Shown here one piece after another: positions 17,415-25,221 of a stretch of 33,902 nucleotides of DNA (position 1 is the stretch's first letter; each line of letters opens with the position of its first letter). The position numbers and the translations under genes were made by a program. This DNA is from Bacteroidales bacterium (GTDB lineage Bacteria; Bacteroidota; Bacteroidia; Bacteroidales; UBA932): positions 1-33,902 of the forward strand of contig JAQXHU010000076.1 of NCBI GenBank assembly GCA_029007435.1, given 5' to 3'. The notes under the pieces are model-generated. The model had not been told where the DNA came from. It worked only from the letters and a program-made list of their open reading frames with translations, and made no database searches.

Positions 17415-20400
17415 TGAACAGGATAAAGTATATGACAATGTGGTTGGCGGCGATTCTGCCGCTGACCATTTCGGCACAGGACGGGCCGGTGAAAATGTGG
17501 GAGGGGACAATAGACCTTCCGACTTACAGGGTGAACGCACCGGAAACGGCCCCGCTCTTCGAGAGGGATTTCGCCTATCAGAGGGCAAAAAGGGGAGTGT
17601 ATCCGTATGCAATGAATGACAATCCTACAAATGTCAAGGTTGACTCGACCCACAAAGCCCTGTATCTTGAGAACGACTACCTGAAAGTGTGTGTGCTTCC
17701 GGACATCGGAGGCCGCCTTTTCTATGCCACTGACAAGACCAACGGCTACGAGATTTTCTATCGCCAGCACGTGATCAAACCGGCCAATGTCGGAATGCTT
17801 GGGGCCTGGATCAGCGGCGGCGTGGAGTGGAATGTGTTCCATCATCATCGTGCCACGAGCCAGTATCCGGTTGACTATAAATTGGTTGACAATAAGGACG
17901 GCAGCAAGACCATCTGGGTCGGAGAAGTGGAACAGCGCCACAGGATGAGCTGGGCGATTGGCTTGACGCTCTATCCGGACCGTTCCTACATTGAGGTCAC
18001 CGGCCGTTTCTTCAACACGTCCCAGGACCGCAACTCTATGCTTCACTGGAACAATGTCGCCACCCACGCCAACGAGAACTACCAGATTGTGTTCCCGGAA
18101 TGCACGGAGTTCGGCACTTACCATCACAAGAACAGTTTTCTCCGCTGGCCTGTTCCGGACAGGGCTTATTGCGGCAATCCGGATTACGAGGGCAAAGACG
18201 TCAGCTATTGGAAGAACCTTCCGGCTCTTACGGGTGGCTCGGTGTTCGTTTACGACCTGCAGGACGATTTCATCGGAGGTTATGATTACGGAAAAGACGC
18301 CGGCACAATGCTGGCGGGCAACCACAATATCAACAAGGGCGGAAAATTCTGGTCCTGGGGCAATATGCGCTACGGCCACGCCTGGGACTGCGAGACCCTG
18401 ACAGATTCGGACGGACCGTATGTCGAGCTGATGACCGGAGCTTATTCCGACAACCAGCCGGATTACTGCTGGATCAATCCTCACGAGACCAAAGAGTTCA
18501 CCGCTTACTGGTACGGAATCAGGAATCTCCGCCACGTGAACCGGGGCAATGAGAACGCAACGGTGAATATGGACATTGACCCATCCGGAAAGATCCATCT
18601 TGCAGCCAATGTGACCTGCGTCAGGAGAAATGCGGAAGTGATTGTGGTTGACGCCTCAGGGAACGCTCTGTACAGCAATGTGGTGAATATAGCTCCTGAC
18701 CGTCCTTTTGCTGACGATTTCCAGGTGAGCCCGGAAGCGGTCAAAGAGCCGTCAGAGGTGACAATGGTGTTGAAAAGCGCTGAGGGGAAAGAACTTATAA
18801 GCTATCATCCTTATAAACTTGACCGCAGCCGTCCTCTGCCTGAGCCTGTGGTGCCGCTTGACCCTGATCCGGAAAGCATTGACAATATCGAGGAACTTTA
18901 CTATTTGGGTATGAGGAATCTCCAGTTCCATCAGGCCCACGTTGACCCGAACATTTATTTCAATGAGGTGCTCAGACGTGACCCTGGAGATGTGCGCTCA
19001 AATACACAGCTCGGTATATTCTACAGAAAATCAGGAGATTATGAGAAAGCCAAGCAGCATCTGAGACGTGCCCTTGTCCGCCAGACCTCAAGTTACACGA
19101 GGCCGGCTGACGGCGAGGCTATGTACAACCTCGGTCTTATACTGAAAGACGAGGGACGGTTCGACGCTGCAGTGGACACTTTGTACCGCGCGGCCTGGGA
19201 TTATGAGTACGCATCCGCTTCTTATTATCAGCTTGCCCAGATTTCCTCCATCAGGGGGGATTTGCACCAGGCTATGTCGGAGATATGCAAGGCTGTGGAT
19301 TACAATGGAATGAACATTGACGCGCGGAATATGAAGACTACTCTGCTCAGGCTGTCCGGAAAACAGGCTGAGGCCAGGGCAGAGGCGGAGGCTGTGCTCA
19401 AGACCGACCCTCTGAATTTCTATGCGTCGAATGAGGCGGTGCTTCTCGGCTTGATGAGGGAGACGGAACTTTCCGCCCTGTTGAGGAACGAGCCGGAGTC
19501 ATACCTGGAGCTTGCCCTGTATTACCTGAACAATGGATTCGAGGACGAGGCGATAAGGAAAATGCTCGCTTCGGAGGATGTAAAGCCTTATCCCACAGTG
19601 GAATACTATCTTGGCTATCTTGCCGGCAGGCGGGGTGACAAAGAGAAGGCCGCCAGATATTTTGCCTCGGCGGAGAGCTTGCCAACGGATTACGTCTTCC
19701 CATACAGAAAGGAGACCCGCGCTGTATATGCCAAAGCATTGGAGTACAATCCTTCATCCGCCATTACCTGGTATTATCTCGGCAATCTTCTGTACCACGG
19801 CCAGCCGGAGAAGGCGATGGATGCGTGGAAGAAAGCTGTGGAGATTGCCCCTGATTTCGCAATGGCTCTGAGGAATCTCGGATGGGGCTGCCGTTTCCAT
19901 ACCGGGAACCTTGCGGAAAGTGCTGAATGGTATTACAAGGCGATTGGGGCCGACAATGGCCGCAATGCTCTTTTCCTTGCGGAATGCGATGAGGTTCTGG
20001 AACTTATGAATGCTCCAGTCCAGCAGAGGTATGCTCTTTTCAAAGACCGGAAAGCTCTCTATGAGAAGCGTTATGATTCAGAGACCAAGGCAATCAAGAT
20101 GCGGATTCTTGAAGGGGAATACGAAGAGGTGCTTGAGCCGCTTCTTTCCAGATTCTATTCGAGACGTGAGCATATCGAGGACCTTCACGACATTTATGTG
20201 GATGCCTGCCTGCTGTCAGGTCTGAAAGCCTGGGATGAAGGGGATTCTGAGAAAGCGTTGAAATATATGCTTATGATGAATGAATATCCTGAAAACCAGG
20301 GGTATGCGCATCTGGAATACTATGCGAGGGATGCCCAGGTCTATTACAATATAGGGCTCGCTTATGAGAAACTGTCCGATATGGAGAATGCCCGCAGGTA

Positions 20401-20746
20401 TTATGAGATGGCCGCCGCTGTGGAGATCAAGCCTCAGGATTCGCAGTATTGCTATGAGAAGGCTCTGGCGATGCGGAAGCTGGACCCGAAAGCGAGGACA
20501 AAGGATATGGCCCGCGCTGCGCTGAATTATGGGCAAGGTCTTGTGACAGAGCGGGTTGACAGATTCTTCGAAAGTTTCGGCTATGGGGACTATCCGGAAG
20601 ATGTCAACACAAAGGCTTATCTCATCCAGGGTATGGCGTACAAGACTCTCGGTCGGGAGGCCCGTGCGAAAAAATGTTTCCGCAAAGCTTTGGACGAACG
20701 TAATGGAAATGTTTGGGCAAATTATTATCTTGGCAGAATAAAATAG
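17414..20746 (+). CDS. DUF5107 domain protein with long TPR C-terminus
   Basis: 1110 residues from the ATG at 17414. The frame stays open upstream to 17291, but that part overlaps the previous gene, and only the 17414 start gives a signal peptide (MNRIKYMTMWLAAILPLTIS, cleaved near AQ). Residues about 25-375 are a DUF5107 (PF17128) domain: YLENDYLKVCVLPDIGGRLF, WISGGVEWNVFHHH, NNVATHANENYQIVFP, KFWSWGNMRYG. The PDIGGRL and EWN motifs recall aldose-epimerase-like beta-sandwich enzymes. From about residue 500 to the end are repeated TPR-like helices (LGIFYRKSGDYEKAKQHLRRAL; AMYNLGLILKDEGRFDAAVDTL). Predicted periplasmic. DUF5107 proteins recur in PULs beside glycosidases, but I know of no firm activity to quote. 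The domain call is confident; a role as glycosidase, epimerase or oligosaccharide-binding scaffold is open. Confidence 0.85.
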   Translation: MNRIKYMTMWLAAILPLTISAQDGPVKMWEGTIDLPTYRVNAPETAPLFERDFAYQRAKRGVYPYAMNDNPTNVKVDSTHKALYLENDYLKVCVLPDIGGRLFYATDKTNGYEIFYRQHVIKPANVGMLGAWISGGVEWNVFHHHRATSQYPVDYKLVDNKDGSKTIWVGEVEQRHRMSWAIGLTLYPDRSYIEVTGRFFNTSQDRNSMLHWNNVATHANENYQIVFPECTEFGTYHHKNSFLRWPVPDRAYCGNPDYEGKDVSYWKNLPALTGGSVFVYDLQDDFIGGYDYGKDAGTMLAGNHNINKGGKFWSWGNMRYGHAWDCETLTDSDGPYVELMTGAYSDNQPDYCWINPHETKEFTAYWYGIRNLRHVNRGNENATVNMDIDPSGKIHLAANVTCVRRNAEVIVVDASGNALYSNVVNIAPDRPFADDFQVSPEAVKEPSEVTMVLKSAEGKELISYHPYKLDRSRPLPEPVVPLDPDPESIDNIEELYYLGMRNLQFHQAHVDPNIYFNEVLRRDPGDVRSNTQLGIFYRKSGDYEKAKQHLRRALVRQTSSYTRPADGEAMYNLGLILKDEGRFDAAVDTLYRAAWDYEYASASYYQLAQISSIRGDLHQAMSEICKAVDYNGMNIDARNMKTTLLRLSGKQAEARAEAEAVLKTDPLNFYASNEAVLLGLMRETELSALLRNEPESYLELALYYLNNGFEDEAIRKMLASEDVKPYPTVEYYLGYLAGRRGDKEKAARYFASAESLPTDYVFPYRKETRAVYAKALEYNPSSAITWYYLGNLLYHGQPEKAMDAWKKAVEIAPDFAMALRNLGWGCRFHTGNLAESAEWYYKAIGADNGRNALFLAECDEVLELMNAPVQQRYALFKDRKALYEKRYDSETKAIKMRILEGEYEEVLEPLLSRFYSRREHIEDLHDIYVDACLLSGLKAWDEGDSEKALKYMLMMNEYPENQGYAHLEYYARDAQVYYNIGLAYEKLSDMENARRYYEMAAAVEIKPQDSQYCYEKALAMRKLDPKARTKDMARAALNYGQGLVTERVDRFFESFGYGDYPEDVNTKAYLIQGMAYKTLGREARAKKCFRKALDERNGNVWANYYLGRIK

Positions 20747-20756
20747 GAAACAACCG

Positions 20757-22319
20757 ATGAAACTGACTGCAAGACTGTCATTTATAATACTGTGTGCCGT
20801 TTTGGCGGCCATCCCTGTCTCCGCCGGGGACAGGGGCGGCTCCTGCGGCGATGTTGACGCCTTGGCGCTCCGTCCTGTGCCGGGATATCTGAATGTCATC
20901 GGCAATGAAGAGCTCGGCGCCGGCAAACTGGCGGTTTATCCACGGATAAAGAAACTCGTTGACGGTACGTATCTTATGCTCTGCCAGGGAGGAAAGATAG
21001 CATCCAATATCTGGGCATACCGCAGTGAGGACCTGATACACTGGACGGGATGCGGCAATGTCTTCGAGGCTTATCCGGTGACGACGGAGATGGGGGAGGA
21101 CACCAGATGCTTCTCTACTGCAGATGCTGCGGTTTTGCCTGACGGGGATGTGCTTGCGGTGGTTTCGTTCCGTGCGTCCAAAGGCTATAAATACAATATC
21201 GGCTGCGGCCTGATGACCCGCCGGTCTTCTGACGGAGGCCGGACCTGGGGCCCTTCTCAGGTAATCTACGAGGGTACCAACTGGGAACCATATCTGCTGG
21301 TCCTGCCGGACGGACGGATTCATTGCTATTTCACGGACTGCCTTCCCGCCGAACGCAATTCGGGTACGTCTGTTCTCGTGTCGGAAGACGGAGGACACAA
21401 CTGGAGCGCAAGCAGGAAAGTGTGCCGCCAATATAAATACACATTGGACAGCGGAGCCCGCATTTACACTGACCAGATGCCTTCGTTCAGGGTGCTGAAA
21501 GACGGCCGGACCATTTTGGGCTTCCTGGAGGCCAGGCTGGAGCCGGGCGGACCGGGGGACAAGAGTGTTTACAAGATGTCGCTTGTCCGGAACGTAGGCC
21601 TTGACTGGCAACCTCTTGCGGAGGACGGAACAGGCCCTGTGGACAGGGAGACGAACTTGTTCAACGGCTGCGCAGGCTATGTGTCTGTGTTCCCGTCAGG
21701 CGAGGTGCTCCTCTCCTGCAATATCGATATGCTCTTCAGTATGAAGCTTGGAGATGCGGAAGGACGTGTGTTCCAGGGACCTGGCTGGCAGGACGGCTGG
21801 TACAGGCCTTTCAGAGGCAGGGGATACTGGGGCAGTACGGAAATAGTGTCGCCTCATCTTGCGGTGGGCGCTATGCATTGCGACGAGGGCATCCAGACAG
21901 GTCTGTTCTATCTCAATCATCCTGTTTCAGTATCTGCCCGCAGTCTCTCCAACTTGCCTGTCCTGGATGCGTCAGATGTGTTCAATTATCCTGACAATGT
22001 GCTTTTTGCATCCAATGATCCAGGGACAGTTTCAGCGTTCCGTTTTGTCAGGGAACGAAGGAAATTTTATGCTGTGGCTGATATTTCCGCCCCGGAGGAT
22101 GTTGATACTGTCAATATCTCAGTCAGTCTGAAAACACCGGACGGGATTGTGGAAAAGAATGTGGACCTGGTGCTTGACGGAGGCCGTGGCAGGATAGAAC
22201 TGTCTGTGCCCCTCAGATCTTCCGTGAAGGAGATACTGTTCAATGCGGCAGTCACTTCAGGAGGAATCTCCGGCTTCGTGTCAGACAGCCCTGAAGGAAT
22301 CAGGGTGTCACTGGATTAA
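20757..22319 (+). CDS. Second sialidase-fold (Asp-box propeller) exported protein
   Basis: 520 residues with a classical signal peptide (about 1-23, ending VSA) and no lipobox. It shares with the 13632-15518 protein the landmarks VYPRIKKLVDGTYLML, Asp boxes SSDGGRTW and SEDGGHNW, YEGTNWEPYLLVLPDG, IYTDQMPSF and GYWGSTEIV. A short C-terminal beta-sandwich (about 415-520) resembles a reduced version of the paralog's tail. The gene begins 10 bases after the DUF5107 gene and closes the operon. The obvious reading is a division of labour: one paralog tethered at the surface, this one periplasmic, both acting on related terminal sugars. It is not a typical GH33, since no FRIP motif is present, and activity is unproven. 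Confidence 0.78.
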   Translation: MKLTARLSFIILCAVLAAIPVSAGDRGGSCGDVDALALRPVPGYLNVIGNEELGAGKLAVYPRIKKLVDGTYLMLCQGGKIASNIWAYRSEDLIHWTGCGNVFEAYPVTTEMGEDTRCFSTADAAVLPDGDVLAVVSFRASKGYKYNIGCGLMTRRSSDGGRTWGPSQVIYEGTNWEPYLLVLPDGRIHCYFTDCLPAERNSGTSVLVSEDGGHNWSASRKVCRQYKYTLDSGARIYTDQMPSFRVLKDGRTILGFLEARLEPGGPGDKSVYKMSLVRNVGLDWQPLAEDGTGPVDRETNLFNGCAGYVSVFPSGEVLLSCNIDMLFSMKLGDAEGRVFQGPGWQDGWYRPFRGRGYWGSTEIVSPHLAVGAMHCDEGIQTGLFYLNHPVSVSARSLSNLPVLDASDVFNYPDNVLFASNDPGTVSAFRFVRERRKFYAVADISAPEDVDTVNISVSLKTPDGIVEKNVDLVLDGGRGRIELSVPLRSSVKEILFNAAVTSGGISGFVSDSPEGIRVSLD

Positions 22320-22335
22320 TTGAGTTAATTATTGA

Positions 22336-22758
22336 TTATATGAAGATTATGAGAATGCAGGCGGCCCGGAAGTGCCTGTTGAGCCTTCTGAACCTGAAGA
22401 AAAACCAGTGATTTCGTATGGAAACACATTCACTGCCACCTGGATATTCAAGGAAGCCACTGCTTCAATATGGAGCTCTTCCTGGACAGGTGAATTTGCA
22501 GATGGCTCTCTTCTCGAAAGCCATCTGACTTTCAGTGATGTTTATGGTTCCAAGTATGTTCATTACCCTCTGTATGCCAAGCCCGCAGCCACTTTCCGGG
22601 AAAAAATTGCGCAACTCCGAAATTATTTGCCTATCTTTGTTTATGCTTGGTGTGTATTTCCGTTCTGTTGTCCTGATATACTGAAAATCAGTGAGATAAT
22701 AAAATATTTCAGGGTTTTCAACCTGGCTTTTTGTTTAATAATTACTTGCGAAACTTAA
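22336..22758 (+). pseudogene. Decayed C-terminal fragment of an exported protein
   Basis: A + strand frame opens after a TGA at 22333 with no ATG. It reads LYEDYENAGGPEVPVEPSEP, then a short acidic/Pro linker, then VISYGNTFTATWIF, GEFADGSLLESHLTF and SDVYGSKYVHYPLYAKP before turning into low-quality hydrophobic sequence near the stop. The Pro/Glu linker followed by a beta-rich segment looks like the tail of a PUL lipoprotein. A GTG at 22372 could in theory start it, but the result would lack a signal peptide. The last 40 codons are probably not original coding sequence. I do not recognise the parent family. Confidence 0.5.
22632..22639 (+). promoter_or_regulatory. -7 promoter box TATCTTTG for the GNAT cluster
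   Basis: TATCTTTG matches TAnnTTTG exactly. A TTG at 22607-22609 is 22 bases upstream, at the long end of the usual spacing. It would give a leader of about 115 bases before the ATG at 22759. Confidence 0.5.
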
Positions 22759-23259
22759 ATGAAATACATTAAAGCCACAGTTGAGGATATTCCTGCAATC
22801 CGGAGAATCGCAGAGGTCGTTTTTCCGGCTACATATTCATCTATAATATCCAGGGAGCAGATTGATTTTATGATGGAATGGATGTATTCTGAAGATGCGT
22901 TGCGCAAAGAACTGACCGGAGATGTCACATATCTGTTGCCAGTTGAAGACGGCGCGGCTGTCGGATATGTGTCATTCGGCCCAGATGGCATCGAGGGACA
23001 ATACCATCTCCACAAGATTTATCTCCTGCCGGCTTTCCAGGGCAAGGGTTATGGCCGTGAACTCTTTCTTGCCGCCGAGAATGAGATGCGCAGGCTCGGG
23101 GCAGAAGCGTTTGAACTGAATGTGAACAGGCACAACAAGGCGCTGGACTTCTATATCCGAATGGGGATGGAAATTGACCGCAGCGGGGACTTTGACATAG
23201 GCGGAGGCTTCTATATGAACGACTATATAATGAAAAAGAACTTAACCGGTGAAATCTGA
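22759..23259 (+). CDS. GNAT-family N-acetyltransferase
   Basis: 166 residues, a single GNAT domain. The acetyl-CoA pyrophosphate loop is LLPAFQGKGYGRELF, with Q94-G-K-G-Y-G99 matching the Q/RxxGxG/A signature. ELNVNRHNKALDFYIRMGM is the usual motif B region, with the conserved N and the F-Y near the active site. It transfers an acetyl group from acetyl-CoA to an amine; the acceptor cannot be told from sequence. First gene of a + strand cluster that runs to 26154, with the DinB-like gene 27 bases downstream. Confidence 0.88.
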   Translation: MKYIKATVEDIPAIRRIAEVVFPATYSSIISREQIDFMMEWMYSEDALRKELTGDVTYLLPVEDGAAVGYVSFGPDGIEGQYHLHKIYLLPAFQGKGYGRELFLAAENEMRRLGAEAFELNVNRHNKALDFYIRMGMEIDRSGDFDIGGGFYMNDYIMKKNLTGEI

Positions 23260-23286
23260 CCTCCCTGTTTGATAAAAGACTGACTT

Positions 23287-23808
23287 ATGGACATTTATTC
23301 AAAAGTAACAGACGAAATACTCGCTATTGTCAATATCGAGGAGCCTATACTCCGGTCTTTATCGGAGGATGTAATCACCACCCGGTTCAATCATCAGAAC
23401 CGAAGTATAAAAATGCTGCTTGGCCATCTGGTTGACTCGGCGAGCAACAACCAGCAGAGGATGGTCAGGCTGCAATATGCACCGCGGGTTGGACATTGCA
23501 TTCCTGACGGTGAACGCGGACTGCTGGTCTTTCCGGACTACACCCAGGACAATGATCTGTGGATTCACCTTCAGGATTATCAGCGGGAGGACTGGGATAC
23601 ACTTGTCTCTCTTTGGAAGTTTTTCAACCTGCACGTCGCCCATATCATCAATGCTGTTGACCGGACAAAACTTTCTTCATATTGGCTTGATTATGAAGGC
23701 CATCAAGTCACGCTCAATGATATGATTCTCGGTTATACGGACCATCTCAGACTGCATATCGGGCAGATTCACGAGCTGATGGAAATCGACATTAATACTT
23801 TGGGGTGA
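23287..23808 (+). CDS. DinB-like putative metalloenzyme
   Basis: 173 residues, predicted as a four-helix bundle of the DinB/YfiT superfamily. The likely metal triad is visible: H47 in MLLGHLVDS, and H153 and H157 in the C-terminal DHLRLHIGQIHEL, the family's H-x3-H pattern. Members include thiol-dependent transferases and many uncharacterised bundles; the DNA-damage link of the founder does not predict function here. The gene follows the GNAT gene by 27 bases. Conserved acidic and aromatic residues around VFPDYTQDNDLWIHLQDY are unusual insert-like features I cannot interpret. Confidence 0.75.
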   Translation: MDIYSKVTDEILAIVNIEEPILRSLSEDVITTRFNHQNRSIKMLLGHLVDSASNNQQRMVRLQYAPRVGHCIPDGERGLLVFPDYTQDNDLWIHLQDYQREDWDTLVSLWKFFNLHVAHIINAVDRTKLSSYWLDYEGHQVTLNDMILGYTDHLRLHIGQIHELMEIDINTLG

Positions 23809-23827
23809 TTGCTGTTTTGCATATTTG
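23799..23827 (+). promoter_or_regulatory. Candidate internal promoter before the amide hydrolase gene
   Basis: TTTG at 23799-23802, a 17-base spacer and CATATTTG at 23820-23827 (one mismatch to TAnnTTTG) lie at the end of the DinB-like gene, 35 bases before the ATG at 23863. Confidence 0.35.
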
Positions 23828-23862
23828 TAGTAACTTCGCAAAGTTGTCATAACGAAGGTATT

Positions 23863-24876
23863 ATGAAAAAGTTCCTGTATTCCCTGCTTGCTCTCCTTCT
23901 GATAGGCGCAGGCATTTTTATCTATGGCGGATGGAAACTCTTCGGAGATGAAATCAATGCTATCCGGAGCCTCAGGATGATTGATGAGGGCATATATACA
24001 TTCACTTTCAAGGGCGATTACGGATTCAAGGGATTTCTTGAACAGGGCGGTGCCAAAACCGATGCGGAAACGGCACGTTACATCGCAGAGTTCCTTTCCA
24101 AGGGATATATGAAGATGCCCGTGTCAGAGGATCTTGCAGTCGAAGCAGGCTGTACTTCTTTTCAGGGGAAGGGCGTGTTCGCCCGCAATTTTGATTTCGA
24201 GGATGCCGGGCAGAATTTGGTGATAGTCAAGACTGAACCGGTCGATGGCTATAAGTCAATATCCACCAGTACGTTCGCCTTTCTAGGCAACGGCCCCGAC
24301 TGGCGCCCGGTAGCGGGAATGGACGGTTTCCTGGCATTGGCCACAGCCTATATCCCGCTTGACGGAATGAACGAAAAGGGAGTTTGTGTTGCTGATTTGA
24401 TTGAAATGGATGGCGATGCGGCTTGCGTTGATACGGAAAAACCTGACCTTACAATTGTCGGGGCAATCCGGCTGGTTCTTGATTATGCCGCATCGCTTGA
24501 AGAGGCTGTCGAACTGCTTTCCAAGTATGATGTCCATCCATCTATCGGGCAGGCGCATCATCTTGCGATAGCCGATGCTGGCAGTTCTGTCGTGGTTGAG
24601 TGGAAGGACGGGGTGATGCACGTCACACCTGCCCCGGTTGTAACGAATCATTGTCTATGGGAGGCCCGTGAGCACCCGATGACAGCAGAGTCTCACAATA
24701 GAATGAACCGCATCGGCGGTCTGTGCCCCGCGGACATCCACAGTGCGGAGGATGCGGTCAGGCAGGCATCTTACGACAAGTTCACTTTATGGTCAGTGGT
24801 TTACGACAGGCCGGCAGGGAGCGGTACCTGGTATCTCCGCTGCCGCTGGGACAACCCGATAGCATTGTCATTATGA
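23863..24876 (+). CDS. Linear amide C-N hydrolase, choloylglycine hydrolase/penicillin acylase superfamily
   Basis: 338 residues from the ATG at 23863, preceded by gaagg. An upstream TTG at 23809 is in frame but lies over the candidate promoter and gives no better signal. The N-terminus MKKFLYSLLALLLIGAGIFIYGG is a signal anchor. The predicted nucleophile is C97 in AGCTSFQ, followed by FARNFDF with the conserved Arg and Asp. LDGMNEKGVCVADL, and NHCLW near 265, correspond to the Asn-containing active-site segments of Ntn amidases. About 96 residues precede the Cys, so activation would need autocleavage of a long propeptide at Gly96-Cys97 rather than loss of a Met or signal. Substrates in this superfamily include bile-salt amides, acyl-homoserine lactones and penicillins; none can be chosen here. 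The next gene overlaps by four bases (ATGA). Confidence 0.85.
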   Translation: MKKFLYSLLALLLIGAGIFIYGGWKLFGDEINAIRSLRMIDEGIYTFTFKGDYGFKGFLEQGGAKTDAETARYIAEFLSKGYMKMPVSEDLAVEAGCTSFQGKGVFARNFDFEDAGQNLVIVKTEPVDGYKSISTSTFAFLGNGPDWRPVAGMDGFLALATAYIPLDGMNEKGVCVADLIEMDGDAACVDTEKPDLTIVGAIRLVLDYAASLEEAVELLSKYDVHPSIGQAHHLAIADAGSSVVVEWKDGVMHVTPAPVVTNHCLWEAREHPMTAESHNRMNRIGGLCPADIHSAEDAVRQASYDKFTLWSVVYDRPAGSGTWYLRCRWDNPIALSL

Positions 24877-25211
24877 AAATGAGGAATAAACTGATCGGCC
24901 ATTGCGGCCTTGACTGTGAACAATGCGATGCCAGAATCGCAACTATGAACAATGACGATGAGCTCCGCGCCAGGACTGCGAAACTCTGGTGCGAGTGGAA
25001 CAATACTGACGAAATCAGGCCGGAGCATATCAACTGCCTGGGTTGCAGGGCCGAAGGGGTGAAGACTTATTTCTGCGCCTGTCTGTGCGAAGTGCGCAAG
25101 TGCTGTATTGCCAATGGCTTTGACACCTGCGCAGAATGCTCCGACAAGGATGTTTGTGAAAAGCTTGCTCCCTTCCTGGCCAATGAAACGGCAAGGAAGA
25201 ATATCCTCTGA
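24873..25211 (+). CDS. Cys-rich DUF3795 protein, copy 1
   Basis: 112 residues from the ATG at 24873, which overlaps the stop of the amide hydrolase gene (ATGA). It is small, soluble and Cys-rich: CGLDCEQC near the N-terminus, W-C-E, CLGC, then C-x-C-x-C with further Cys in the second half (FCACLCEVRKC, CAECSDKDVC). This is the DUF3795 pattern, with clusters suited to Zn or Fe-S binding. A second gene at 33073-33402 encodes a protein about three quarters identical by eye, with almost every Cys conserved. Function is unknown. It is translationally coupled to the upstream gene and followed after 10 bases by the GNAT-fRMsr gene, so it is part of the 22759-26154 cluster. Confidence 0.85.
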   Translation: MKMRNKLIGHCGLDCEQCDARIATMNNDDELRARTAKLWCEWNNTDEIRPEHINCLGCRAEGVKTYFCACLCEVRKCCIANGFDTCAECSDKDVCEKLAPFLANETARKNIL

Positions 25212-25221
25212 TGATTGCGGT

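Larger units (their letters stand above)
22320..22758. other. Gene-poor region between the PUL and the GNAT cluster
   Basis: This stretch lacks an intact gene. It holds a decayed coding fragment (22336-22758, described separately), a promoter box at 22632-22639 inside that fragment, and a weak hairpin followed by T bases just before 22740 (cagg, 8-base loop, cctg, then ctttttgttt). No clear terminator for the 14-kb PUL operon was found directly after 22319. Confidence 0.55.

Noticed and set aside
17333..18598. 421-codon minus-strand frame opposite the DUF5107 gene
   Set aside because: Long only because of the codon bias of the real gene; His/Val-rich composition with no motifs.
20778..21611. 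277-codon minus-strand frame opposite the second propeller gene
   Set aside because: Antisense shadow; the + strand frame has a signal peptide and Asp boxes.
13632..22319. Calling the two Asp-box propellers GH33 sialidases
   Set aside because: Asp boxes and the fold fit, but the FRIP motif and the clear Arg triad are not visible, so only the superfamily is claimed.
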